In this document: positions 9,242 through 20,990 of the stretch, piece after piece | Layout of the letters: every line of letters starts with the position of its first letter | Position numbering within the stretch: position 1 is the first letter of the stretch | Program-made: the position numbers and the translations under genes | Source: Cymodocea nodosa | Taxonomy: Eukaryota > Streptophyta > Magnoliopsida > Alismatales > Cymodoceaceae | Direction of reading: 5' to 3' | NCBI GenBank assembly: GCA_036874045.1 | Contig: CM072343.1 | Span: forward strand, 8,266,001-8,330,000 | DNA length: 64,000 nt | The notes under the pieces: generated by a model | What the model was told of the DNA's origin: nothing | Seen by the model: the letters and a program-made list of their open reading frames with translations, nothing else | Database searches by the model: none

Positions 9242-12200
9242 ATGAATACTTCAGGGTTGAAGATAGAAAAGTTTGATGGTAAGAATAGCTTCAGCTCATG
9301 GCAAATTAATATGAAAGCACTTCTAAAGCAACAAGGTATTTGGGCTCCTTTAAATAAAGAAAATACTCTGAACAGAAATTCGCTAGAGTTTGAATTGTAG
9401 GAGGAGAAAGCTCACTCCACCATCTTGTTGTGTTTGTTTGATGAAGTTATAATAGAAGTTGCTGATGAATCTACCTCGTTAGGTCTTTGGCAGAAACTTG
9501 AGTCATTGTATATGACTAAGTCTTTAACAAACAAATTGTTGCTAAAGTAGAGACTGTTCTCTTTAAATATGATAGAAGGTGTACCTCTTAAGCAGCATTT
9601 AGATCAGCTAAATGCTATTCTGATGAAACTCAAGAATATTGGAGTAATCATAGAAGATAAAGATGCAGCTCTTATCTTGCTTTGTTCACTCCCATTGAGT
9701 TATGAAAACTTTGTTCAGTCTTGTGTAGTTGGAAGAGATTCAATTACACTGGAAGAAGTGAGGTCCAGCCTTCATACTAGGGAGCTCAAGCACATGGTGC
9801 ATGGTAGAAACGAGGCAAGTGGTGCTAGCCTCTCAACTCTGCAGCAAGAGAATAGGGGAAGAAGCTAAAGACAAGGTGGAGGGAAGAATAGAAGTAGAAG
9901 CAAGTCGAATGGCAAGTACTCTAGGGATACTTGCCATTACTGTAAGGAGAAAAGACATTGGAAATCACATTGTCCCAAGCTTATGAACAAAGGAAAGGCT
10001 GCTGTGGCAGAAACCAGTTCTGCGTCAGGTGATGACTTTTCTTTTATAGTTTGTTGCAGTGCCTATTCTGATGATCAGTGGATTATGGACTCAGGAGCTT
10101 CACATCATATGACTCCTACTAGGGAGTATTTTGACACCTACGAGCTGGTGGAGGGTGGTCAAGTGACTTTGGCCAATGATGATGTGTGTTCTAGAGTTGG
10201 TGTGAGCACTATAAAATTTAAACTGCATGATGGCACAGTTAGAATTCTGGAAGACGTTTGGCACGTCCCAAAGCTTGGAAAAAGTCTGATCTCACTAATG
10301 GCCCTTGATGCTAAGGGTTATAGATATACAGGTGGTGAGGGGAAGATCTGCATACTAAAAGGCTCGTTAGTTGTTATGAAGGGAACCAAATCTAGTCCCT
10401 TATACATTTTGCAAGGCACTCCAATTGTTGGCACAGCTACATCAGCTATATCTGATCAGCAAGATTTTTCTGTCATGTGGCACTCAAGGATGGGTCATTT
10501 AGGGCAGAAAGGAATGCAGAAACTAAGTAGTCTGGGCAGGTTTGATGGGCACAAGGTTGCTTGTATTGACATGTGCAAGCATTGTGTCTTTGGCAAACAG
10601 AAAAGAATGTCATTTGCACGCAGTCAACATAGCTCCAAGGGAGTTCTTTATTATATTCATGCTGATTGTTAGGGGCCTTCACGCCAGCCTTCTATTGTAG
10701 GTTTCAGATATTTTCTTTCTATCATTGATTGTCATTCAAGGATGAACTGGGTTTTCTTTTTGACACACAAAAGTGAAGCTTTTTCTTGCTTCAAGCATTG
10801 GAAGAAGCAGGTAGAAAACCAAACAAACAGAAAGGTAAAATATCTTAGAACTGATAATGGTCTTGAGTTTTGTTCTCAAGAATTTAATAACTTTTGTAAA
10901 GATGAAGGCATTACACAGCATAACACTATCAAGTATACCCCTCAGCAAAATGGAGTGGCTGAAAGATTGAATAGAACACTCCTAGAAAAGGCACGTTGTA
11001 TACTGTCTCATGTAGGTTTGAGCAAAAAGTTTTGGGCAAAGGCTGTTAACACAACTTCCTATCTAGTGAACAGGTCCCCTTCTAGTGCCTTAGATGGGAA
11101 GATACCTCTTGAGGTATGGTTGAAAAGATCTACTAGTTATTCAAAGCTCAGAATTTTCGGGTGTCCAGCTTACTATCATGTGAACAATGGCAAGCTGGAA
11201 CCACGTGCCAAGAAAGGCATATTTGTGGGCTATGGTGTTGGTGTAAAGGGATACATGATATATGATATTGAATCTCACAAAGTAATATATAGTCGTGATG
11301 TTACTTTTGATGAGAATTCTCTTTTGCAAGCAACAGATAAACTAGCATGTGAAACACCAGAAATTGAGCACACCCTTCCTGAACAGATGGAGATAGATGA
11401 CGCACAGCAGCCGCCTATCACTAATCAAGTTGAAATTAGAGAAATCTCATCTGAAACTCAGGAAAATGAAGTTAAAGAGGAAGAGGTGGAGCAACCACCA
11501 CCAAGAACCATTGGCAAAGATCGTCCTAGAAGAGACGTTAGACCTTCGATTAAATATGGTTACGACAGTTTGGTTGCTTTTGCCTTACAAATAGCAGTTG
11601 AGGTGGAGGATTCTGTTGATCCACCTACAATTGAAGCTACAATGAAAGATTCAGAAGCTGGTCTTTGGATGTCTACTATGAAGGAGGAACTCCAATCTCT
11701 CCATAAAAACAAGACTTGGGAACTGGTGAAACGTCCAAAGAACACAAATATTGTTGGTTGCAAATGGGTCTATAAGAAGAATATTGGGACTCAAGGCAAC
11801 GTAGGTGTGCAGCACAAGGCAAGATTAGTCGCCAAAGGTTATTCACAACGAGAAGGAGTTGACTTCAATGAGGTATTTGCTCCTGTTGTACGTCATACAT
11901 TTATTAGAATTTTGTTATCCATTACTACAGCACAGAATTTAGAATTGGAACAACTAGATGTAAAGACGGCCTTCTTGCATGGTGAGTTGGAAGAAAATAT
12001 TTGGATGGAACAACTAATAGGGTTTGTGGTGAAAGGTAAATCTGATTGGGTGTGCAAATTAAATAAGTCCTTGTATGGACTTAAACAGTCACCACGCCAA
12101 TGGTACAAAAGGTTTGATGCCTTTATAGTTAAAGTTGGTTTTAGACGCAGCAACTATGATTCATGTGTATATGTTAAAACTCTTGATAAGAGTACACATG

Positions 12201-13185
12201 TTTATTTGTTATTGTATGTTGATGATATTCTTATAGCTGCGAAGAATATCGAAGTGATATAGGAGCTGAAGGACACATTAAAATCAGAATTTGATATGAA
12301 AGATCTTGGTCCAGCTGGCAGAATTCTTGGAATGGAGATTAGGCGTGAAAGAAATTCTGGTAAGCTATTTTTGAATCAATAGAAGTATATTGAGAATATC
12401 CTTAGCAGATTTGGTATGGCTTCATGCAAAGCCATTAGCATGCCTTATGACAGAAATGTCAAATTGTCATCTGCGATGTGTCCACAAACTGATTCTGAAA
12501 AGCTTGATATGCAACGAGTTCCTTATGCACAGGTAGTTGGAAGTCTTATGTATGCTATGGTATGCACTTGGCCTGATCTGGCATATCCTTTGAGTGTTGT
12601 TAGTAGATTCATGTCCAATCTAGGCAGGGAACATTGGAAAGCAATTAAAAGGATATTCAGATATTTGTAAGGAACTCTAGGTGTTGGCTTGATGTATGCA
12701 GCAAATCAGGGTTGTACTATGGCTGGTTATACAGACTCAGACTATGCAAGTGATGTTGACAGAAGGAGATCAGGAGATCATTATCTGGTTATGTCTTTAC
12801 ATTTGCAGGTTCTATTGTGAGTTGGAAATCAACTCTTTAACCTACAGTATCTCTGTCCACAACTGAGGCTGAATATGTGGCTATGACAAAAGCTGCAAAG
12901 GAAGGGATTTGGTTGAAAGGCTTACTTGGAGACTTTGGTTGGCGCATTAATAAAGCTGATATCTTCTGTGATAGTCTTAGCGTTATCTGTCTCTCCAAAG
13001 ATAATGTCTTTCATGATAGAACTAAACATATTGATGTTAAGTATCACTTCCTCAGGAATGAAGACAGGATAAAGATTATGAAGGTCAACACAAAGGACAA
13101 TCCGGCTAATATGTTTACAAAGGGCATTGTTGAAAGCAAGTTCAAGCATTGCTTGGACTTACTCAACGTCTATTGCTGCTGTTGA
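9242..13185 (+). pseudogene. gag-pol polyprotein of copia element F (broken)
   Basis: A single frame runs from the ATG at 9242 (MNTSGLKIEKFDG). Domains in order: a UBN2-type gag with EDKDAALILLCSLP; a zinc knuckle (CHYCKEKRHWKSHC, about 9930); a protease with WIMDSGASHHMT (about 10080); the GAG-pre-integrase HSRMGHLGQKGM; an integrase with RTDNGLEF and TPQQNGVAERLNR; an RT with a YVDDILIA active site (about 12215); and an RNase H with YTDSDY and STTEAEYVAM. Stops occur at 9398, 9548, 9866, 10670, 12260, 12380 and 12668. A perfect 8-bp tandem duplication (AGGAGATC, 12764-12779) shifts the frame before the RNase H end, and a further TAA lies near 12838. The final TGA is at 13183. Several stops look like CAG or CAA to TAG/TAA. 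The gag resembles the Tork/Tnt1 group. Not functional. Confidence 0.93.
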
Positions 13186-13241
13186 CCCAAGTTGAGTCTT
13201 AGTGATCCATCACTTGTTCGTGGTGAAGATTGATGAAAGAC

Positions 13242-13253
13242 AAGGTGGAGATT
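13242..13253 (+). other. Polypurine tract of copia element F
   Basis: AAGGTGGAGAT lies just before the TGTGATG start of the 3' LTR; AAGGTGGAGAT is the common form in plant copia elements. Confidence 0.8.
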
Positions 13254-13626
13254 TGTGATGCGTGTGTCTTCCATCAAGTATATGTATGTGTCTTTGTATA
13301 TGGTTGTATTTCTTTGATAATTTGTATAAGGGCAAACTTGTCTTTTGTGTATCACCAATCGTTGCCCCTATATATATAAGAGGTCATCCACGTCCAAGGG
13401 ATGTCATGCCAAACCATCCCTTGATTTTGTTCTCCCCCTTCTTTGTACCAACAACCATACAGCAAGGAATCACGATAGATTGAGCACCCATGGACGTACC
13501 CGTGTTGGGGAACCACGTAAATTTGTTGTTCTTCGAATTCTCCACTCGCAATCCTCTCTTCCACGCAGATCTCTTCTCCACGCCACACCTAGATGCTCCA
13601 CGTTTGTTTGATCTTTCCACACAACA
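13254..13626 (+). repeat. 3' LTR of copia element F
   Basis: It is 373 bp from TGTGATG to CACACAACA, with a TATA-like run at 13369-13378. The GAAGA duplication follows at once. Confidence 0.95.
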
Positions 13627-13631
13627 GAAGA
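13627..13631. repeat. Target-site duplication GAAGA, right copy, of copia element F
   Basis: Matches 8299-8303; the RT region of element D resumes here. Confidence 0.93.
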
Positions 13632-15523
13632 GAATGCCAAACCTATTAGAATTCCTGAGAGGAGATTAAATCCAAACCTTAAAGAAGTAGTCAAGAAGGA
13701 AATAGTGAAATGGTTAAATAATAACATAATTTATCCGATTTCTGATAGCTCATGGGTTACCCCAATCCATGTAGTTCCCAAGAAATCAGGATTAACAGTT
13801 ATTAGGAATGAAAGTCAAAACTTGATACCTACTAGAATTCAATCAGGCTGGAGAGTATGTATAGACTATAGAAAGCTGAATGCTGTGACTAGGAAAGATC
13901 ATTTTCCCTTACCTTTTGTAGATCAAATGTTGGAAAGATTAGCAGGCCAAGAATTTTTCTTTTTCCTAGACAAGTATTCAGGTTATAATCAAATTCTAGT
14001 AGCATTAGAGGATCAAGAGAAAACAACTTTCACTTGTCCTAATGGAACTTATGCTTTTAAGAGAATGTCATTCAGATTATGCAATACACCAGCTACCTTT
14101 CAAAGGTGTATGCAGGGCATATTTACTGGAATGACTGAAGATTTTTTAGAAATATTTATGGATGATTTTACTGTATATAGCAACTCATAAGAAGTCTGTT
14201 TAAAAAATTTAGACCTAATATTAAAACACTGTGTGGAAAAAAATCTGGTTTTAAATTGGGAAAAATATCACTTCATGGTTAAACAAGGAATAGTCTTAGA
14301 ACATGTTATTTCTAAGAAAGGGTTGGAAGTAGATAAATCTAAAATAAAAGTAATTTCTAATCTACTAAAACCTAAATCAGTAAAAGATATTAGATCATTT
14401 CTAGGACATGCTGGTTTTTATAGAAGATTTATTAAAGACTTTAGCAAGATAGCTAGACCTTTAACTAATCTATTAAAAGATGTCCGATTTAACTTTGATA
14501 AAAATTGCAAGGAAGCATTTTTCAGACTTAAAACTAGCTTAATATCAACTACTATAATTCAAGCACCTGATTGGAGCCATCCATTTGAATTAATGTGTGA
14601 TGCATCTGATTTTGCACTAGGAGCAGTGTTGGGACAGAAGATAGAAAAATCTCCTAGAGTGATTCATTATGTAAGCAAAACCTTAAATGATGCTCAAGTT
14701 AATTACACAACTACTGAAAAAGAACTATTAGCTATTGTGTTTGCTTTAGAAAAGTTTAGATCATATTTAATTAGAGCTAAAGTAATAGTATACACGGATC
14801 ATGCAACTTTAAAACACCAAATAGCAAAAAAAGAAACTAAGCCTAGATTGATCCGATGGATATTATTATTACAAGAATTTGATCTAGAAATTAAAGATAA
14901 AAAAGGTTGTCAGAATGTAGTAGCAGATCATTTATCAAGATTACAAATAGAAAAATCAAATATTGAAATTAAGGATAATTTTCCTGATAAACAATTAATG
15001 ACCATCAACACAATACCTTGGTATGTAGACATAGTTAATTACTTAGTTACTAGTTTAACACCTAAGGATTGGAATAGATAGGATAAGAAATTCTTTTTCT
15101 CAAGAGTAAAATATTACTATTGGGAAGACCCATACTTATTTAAGAAATATCCTGATCTGGTTTTAAGGAGGTGTATTCCAAAAACTGAATATCCAAACAT
15201 ATTGTCTTTCTGTCATGACCAAGCTTGTGGAGGGCATTTTAGCTCAAGGAAAACTACTGCAAAAATTCTGCAATGTGGATTTTATTGGCCAACACTATTC
15301 AAAGATGCTCATAAATATTGCTTAAGTTGTTTAAGATGTCAACAAATAGGAAGAATATTAAAGAGGAATATGATGTCTCTTAATCCTATTGTTGAGGTTG
15401 AAATCTTTGATGTGTGGGGAATAGATTTTATGGGTCCATTTCCTATGTCTAATCAATTTAATTACATATTGTTGGGGGTGGATTATGTATCAAAATGAAT
15501 AGAAGTTATTCCTACAAAAACTA
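13632..15523 (+). pseudogene. Element D pol: RT, RNase H and start of integrase
   Basis: This continues element D after the copia insertion. Reverse transcriptase motifs include VCIDYRKLN, DKYSGYNQI and the active site IFMDDF (FMDD rather than YMDD, as in Athila relatives). RNase H shows [34 protein letters not shown] and [10 protein letters not shown]. Integrase shows a zinc-binding HHCC region (CRSCLRCQQIG-like) and DVWGIDFMGPFP. One frame has stops at 14188, 15079 and 15496 and no frameshift. At about 15524 it breaks off in the integrase core and joins an inverted copy (D2). The coding frame is dead, but the domains are easy to recognise. Confidence 0.92.
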
Positions 15524-17679
15524 TTGTCCATTTACTTTAAAGATATTCTGATTTTTAAGATTTTCAATCTCAATAGCTCTATAGGGATAAATATTTCGAA
15601 CTATGTAAGGTCTTGCCCATCTAGATCTTAATTTTCCTGGATGGTTACGGAGTCTAGCCATGTAAAGATATACTTCTTGTCCTATTTCAACGCTTTTTGG
15701 AATAATTTTCCTATCATGCTAGAATTTCATTTTCTCTTTTTCTATTACAGTCTTCGAATAAGTTTCATTCTTAAATTCTTCTAATTCAATTAATTACATT
15801 TTCCTATTTTCAGCAGCTTGATTTAAATTAGTGTTCAAAGTTTTTAATGCCCAATAAGCTTTATGTTCTATTTCAGTTGTTAAATGACAATTTTTTCCAT
15901 ATACTAGCCAAAAAAGTGGCATACCTAAGCTTATCTTATAAGCAGTTCTATAAGCCTAAAGTGCATCTATCAATCTATTAGCCCAATCTATTCTAGTAGG
16001 ATTTACTACTTTTTCTAAGATTAACTTAATTTATTTGTTTGCACTTTCTACTTATCCACTTGTTTGCGGATGATATGATGTTGCAATTTTATGGTTTACT
16101 CCATATTTTTTCATTAAGGCTTCAAAACTTCTATTACATAAATGAGTTCCTCTATCACTGATAATAGCTTTAAGTATTCCAAATCTAGCAAATATATTGG
16201 TTCTTATAAATTGTATTACCACTTTATTATCATTAGTTTTTGTAGGAATAGCTTCTATCCATTTAGATACATAATCCACCCCCAACAATATGTAATTAAA
16301 TTGATTAGACATAGGAAATGGACCCATAAAATCTATTCCCCACACATCAAAGATTTCAACCTCAACAATAGGATTAAGAGGCATCATATTCCTCTTTGAT
16401 ATTCTTCCTATTTGTTGACATCTTAAACAACTTAAGCAATATTTATGAGCATCTTTGAATAGTGTTGGCCAATAAAACCCACATTGCAAAATTTTTGTAG
16501 CAATTTTCCCTAAGCCAAAATGCCCTCCACAAGCTTGGTCATGACAAAAAGACAATATGTTCGGATATTCAGTTTTTGGAATACACCTCCTTAAAACTAG
16601 ATCAAGATATTTCTTAAATAAGTATGGGTCTTCCCAATAGTAATATTTTACTCTTGAGAAAAAGAATTTCTTATCCTATCTATTCCAATCCTTAGGTGTT
16701 AAACCAGTAACTAAGTAATTAACTATGTCTGCATACCAAGGTATTGTGTTGATGGTCATTAATTGTTCATCAGGAAAATTATCCTTAATTTCAATATTTG
16801 ATTTTTCTATTTGTAATCTTGATAAATGATCTGCTACTACATTCTGACAACCTTTTTTATCTTTAATTTCTAGATCAAATTCTTGTAATAATAATATCCA
16901 TCGGATCAATCTAGGCTTAGTTTCTTTTTTTGCTATTTGGTGTTTTAAAGCTGCATGATCTGTGTATACTATTACTTTAGCTCCAATAAAATATGATCTA
17001 AACTTTTCTAAAGCAAACACAATAGCTAATAGTTCTTTTTCAATAGTTGTGTAATTAACTTGAGCATCATTTAAGGTTTTGCTTACATAATGAATCACTC
17101 TAGGAGATTTTTCTATCTTCTGTCCCAACACTGCTCCTATAGCAAAATTAGATGCATCACACATTAATTCAAATGGATGGCTCCAATTAGGTGATTGAAT
17201 TATAGGAGTTGAAATTAAGCTAGTTTTAAGTCTAAAAAATACTTCCTTGCAATTTTTATCAAAGTTAAATGGGACATTTTTTAATAAATTAGTTAAAGAT
17301 CTAGCTATCTTGCTAAAATCTTTAATAAATCTTCTATAAAAACTAGCATGTCCTAGAAATGATCTAATATCTTCTACTGATTTAGGATCTGGTAGATTAG
17401 AAATTACTTCTATTTTAGCATTATCTACTTCCAAACCTTTCTTAGAAACAACATGCCCTAAGACTATTCCTTGTTTAACCATGAATTGACATTTTTCCAA
17501 ATTTAAAACAAGATTTTTTTCCACACAGCGTTTTAATATTAGGTCTAAATTTTTTAAACAAACTTCATATGAGTTGCCATATGCAATAAAATCGTCCATA
17601 AATATTTCTAAAAAATCTTCAGTCATTCTAGTAAATATGCCTTGCATACACCTTTGAAAGGTAGCTAGTGCATTGCCAT
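14083..17679. repeat. Inverted repeat of pol segments (D versus D2)
   Basis: The left arm, about 14083-15520 on plus, and the right arm, about 16243-17679 on minus, carry the same RT-RNase H-integrase sequence. The spacer of about 720 bp holds only the integrase C-terminal part of D2. Arm ends were placed by eye. Confidence 0.85.
15524..17679 (-). pseudogene. Element D2, inverted Athila-like pol fragment: RT, RNase H, integrase
   Basis: Reading on the minus strand from 17679, the fragment starts inside RT just before the [10 protein letters not shown] active site. It then shows RNase H ([24 protein letters not shown]) and the whole integrase: zinc-binding domain, DVWGIDFMGPFP, HPQTSG, and a C-terminal part near 15530-15720 equivalent to 22140-22340 in element B. 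Stops include 16676 and 16052; the latter looks like CAA to TAA. It converges on element D and at 17679 meets the primer-site region of element B directly, with no LTR between. Confidence 0.9.
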
Positions 17680-17683
17680 TTTT

Positions 17684-17701
17684 TAGCGTCGTTGCCAAGG
17701 A
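17684..17701 (+). other. Degenerate tRNA-Asp-type primer binding site of element B
   Basis: The site matches TGGCGCCGTTGCCGGGGA at 14 of 18 positions, and all four differences are G to A or C to T. This primer sequence is typical of Athila and related gypsy elements. Confidence 0.75.
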
Positions 17702-17909
17702 ATTCATATAAGCAACTGTTGGAGCTGTTTTGTTTTAATAGCCAGAGTGTTGTGTGTTTTCTTTTGTAATTGAGAATATGGCATATGCTTATGCTCAAAG
17801 ATTTCTGAAACATTTAGTTAGCATATGTAAATTCTGTAATTTTGAAAGACACGACATTTCTGACTCTTTGAAATTGAGACGTTTGTAGATTGTTAGATCC
17901 CATGAATAA

Positions 17910-18771
17910 CAAATGAATTATCCTCAATATAATAGAGCCGAGTATGAGAATCCTATAGTTTACCCAACTGATGGTCAGTATAGAATGTGTAATATGTTGA
18001 GAGACATAGAAGTTTGGGATAGGTATGACAGACTAGAGCGTAGTATATAGCAAAACCTGGACAAACTAGAACACTTTATGTGTCAGCAACAAGAAGTCAA
18101 TCAATTAAACTATAAGGAAGCATATTCAGAACCTAAAATAGATATAATTTATGAAACTGAAAAAATCATAATGAAAATTGATCAAAAATTGAATACAATA
18201 AGATTAGATGATCTAGAAAGAAAACTAAAATTATTGGACGAATATACAATGAAAATACAAGTTATGCAACAAAACAATAGAAATTGTAATGTTATAGATC
18301 TACATAATTTGCAAAATACACATCCACAAGAAAATACTAATGCAAGAGAATTTAAAGAATGCACTTTAAAACTAAAAACAATTGAAGATCATCATCACGA
18401 AAATGATATACAAAAACATCATGAGAGTAACGAAAATCTGGAAGATGTAAGTGTAACATTAAGATCTAGAACTAATACACCATCAAGAACTCAAAATGAA
18501 AATAATATGAAGGTGGATAAGAGTAAAAATCAAAATGATAATGAAAATGTAATAACTGAAAATCTAGAAATCACTTAAAAACAATTTGAGTTTGCTAATG
18601 AGACTAAAAATGATCAAATAAATCAAACGAAAGAAAAAGAATCTTTTAAATCACAATCTTTAACACCTTATCCTGAAAAATTACAACAAACAATACCTGA
18701 AAAATAAGAAAAACTCAGAGAAATATTTGAAAAAGTACAAGTTAACATTTCCTTATTAGATCTATTGTAGA
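17910..18771 (+). pseudogene. Gag-like and linker frame of element B
   Basis: The frame begins at an ATG at 17910 (MNYPQYNRAEYENP), with stops at about 18048, 18576, 18705 and 18768. It continues in the same frame into the protease. The middle (18078-18578) is lysine- and asparagine-rich and predicted by eye to be helical or coiled. VTLRSRTNT (about 18450) and PYPEKL (about 18668) resemble the LRSG and PFPQRL landmarks of the Athila gag-protease linker. I see no capsid core (PF03732-type) and no zinc knuckle, unlike the gag in unit G, so the N-terminal part is either replaced or lost by deletion. Confidence 0.6.
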
Positions 18772-19675
18772 AAATGCCACCTTGTGCTAAATTTCTGAAG
18801 GATTGGTATACTAAGAAAAGAGAGCGAAAGGTTCTTAGAAATGTCTTTTTAGCTTAGCAAAGTAGTTCCCTATTTCTGCCACAAATTCTTAAGAAGTTAT
18901 CTGATCTTGGAATCTCTGTTATATCATGCACCATAGGAAATACCATTCTAGAAAGAACCTTAATAGACTTAGGTGTAGGTATAAATGTTATGTCAAGTGA
19001 TATATTTGCATCCTTAGGATTAGAAGGCTTAACTCCTACCAGTACGGTTATTCAATTAGCAGATAGAATTATAAGATACCCTAGAGGAAAAATAGAGGAT
19101 GTCTTAATTAAAATCAAAAACTTTATATATCCTATTGATATTGTAATTTTGGATTCCCAACAAATTAAGCATAAAAATAGTGATACATCTTTAATTTTGG
19201 GAAGACCATTTTTAGCAATATCAGGGCCTATTATAAATTGTAAAACTGGAGTAATGAAGTTAACATATAGTAACGAGGATACTCAATTAAATATTTTCAA
19301 ACCAGAAAGGTTTGAGGAGTTAGAAATGTCCTTACATACCATAAACTTTTTAGAGGATAAAGGAGATATGTTAGAGAATGTGATTCAAGAAGAATTAAGT
19401 AGTCAAATCAATCCTGAAACTTTAGAGGAAAGTGAAAGTATAAATACAAAAGGAGATCTGGAAGAAATTAATTTAGAAAATGATGATGTTCAATTAAGAG
19501 CTCTAGCTTCTGATGGGCAACATTTAGAATTAAAACATTTACCTCCTCAATTAACCTATATATTTCTGGAAGAGAATCGAACCTGTCCAATCATTATTGC
19601 TTCAGATTTAAAAGAGGATTAAATAGCTAAATTAAAAGATGTAGTGAAAAGTTAAAAAGAAGCAATAGGATGGAC
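18772..19675 (+). pseudogene. Element B aspartic protease region
   Basis: Homologous to 1-905. It has LIDLGVGINVMSS at the active-site position, the ILGRPFLAISG strand and the same acidic linker. The longest open stretch is 18990-19622, with stops on both sides. It leads directly into RT. Confidence 0.85.
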
Positions 19676-20990
19676 TATGACTGATATAAAAGGGTTAAGT
19701 TCAATTTTATGCTGTCACCACATATATTTAGAAGAGAATGCTAAACGTATTAGAATTCCTGAGAGGAGATTAAATTCAAACCTTAAAGAAGTAGTCAGGA
19801 AGGAAATAATGAAATGATTAGATAATGACATAATTTATCCGATTTCTGATAGCTCGTGGGTTAGCCCAATCCATGTAGTTCCTAAGAAATCAGGATTAAC
19901 AGTTATTAGGAATGAAAGTCAAAACTTGATACCTACTAGAATTCAATCAGGTTGGAGAGTATGTATAGACTATAGAAAGCTGAATGTTGTGACTAGGAAA
20001 GATCATTTTCTCTTACTTTTTATAGATCAAATGCAGGAAAGATTAGCAAGATAAGAATACTTTTATTTCCTAGACGGGTATTCAGGTTATAATCAAATTC
20101 CAATAGCATTAGAGGCTCAAGAGAAAACAACTTTCACCTGTCCTAATAGAACTTATGCTTTTAAGAGAATGTCATTCGGATTATGCAATGCACCAGTTAC
20201 CTTTTAAAGGTGTATACAAGGCATATTTACTGAAATGACTGAAGATTTTTTAAAAATATTTATGGATGATTTTATTATATATGGCAACTCATATGAAGTT
20301 TGTTTAAAAAATTTAGACCAAATATTAAAACGCTGTGTGGAAAAAAATCTGGTTTTAAATTGGGAAAATTGTCACTTCATGTTTAAATAATGAATAGTCT
20401 TAAGGCATGTTGTTTCTAAGAAAGGGTTGTAAGTAGATAAAGTTAAAATAGAATTAATTTCTAATCTACTAGAACCTAAATTAATAAAAGATATTAGATC
20501 ATTTCTAGGACATGTTGATTTTTATAGAAGATTTATTAAAGACTTTAGCAAGATAGCTAGACATTTAACTAATCTATTAAAAAATGTCCCATTTAACTTT
20601 GATAAAAATTGCAAAGAATCATTTTTCAGACTTAAAACTAGCTTAATTTCAACTCCTATAATTCAAATACCTAATTGGAGCCATCCATTTGAATTAATGT
20701 GTGATGCATCTGATTTTGTTGTAAGAGTAGTGTTAGGACACAAGATAGAAAAATCTCCTAGAGTGATTCATTATGCAAGCAAAACCTTAAATGATGCTCA
20801 ATTTAATTACACAACTATTGAAAAAGAACTATTAGCTGTTGTGTTTGCCTTGGAAAAGTTTAGATCATATCTGATTCGAGCTAAAGCAATAGTATACACA
20901 GATCATGCAGCTTTAAAACATCTAATAGTAAAAAAAGAGACTAAGCCTAGATTGATCTGATGGATATTATTATTACAAGAATTTAATCTA
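19676..20990 (+). pseudogene. Element B reverse transcriptase and RNase H
   Basis: RT motifs VCIDYRKLN, LDGYSGYNQI and IFMDDFIIYG are present. RNase H shows [27 protein letters not shown] and [10 protein letters not shown]. At least ten in-frame stops occur along the stretch. The copy also preserves the empty site for copia element F at about 19729 and the pre-insertion context of element C at about 19670. Confidence 0.88.

Larger units (their letters stand above)
8304..13626 (+). mobile_element. Copia element F, Tork-like Ty1/copia retrotransposon, full length but inactivated
   Basis: The 5323-bp element has two 373-bp LTRs (8304-8676, 13254-13626), TG/CA ends, an initiator-Met-type primer site, one gag-pol frame, a polypurine tract and a GAAGA target duplication. 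The LTRs differ at 24 sites by hand count (6.4%), 20 of them transitions. It is inserted in the RT region of element D, 61 bp from the insertion point of element C. Similar LTR divergence suggests that the two insertions are of similar age. Confidence 0.95.

Noticed and set aside
11893..12153. Minus-strand open frame inside copia pol
   Set aside because: Shadow of the RT coding sequence on the other strand.
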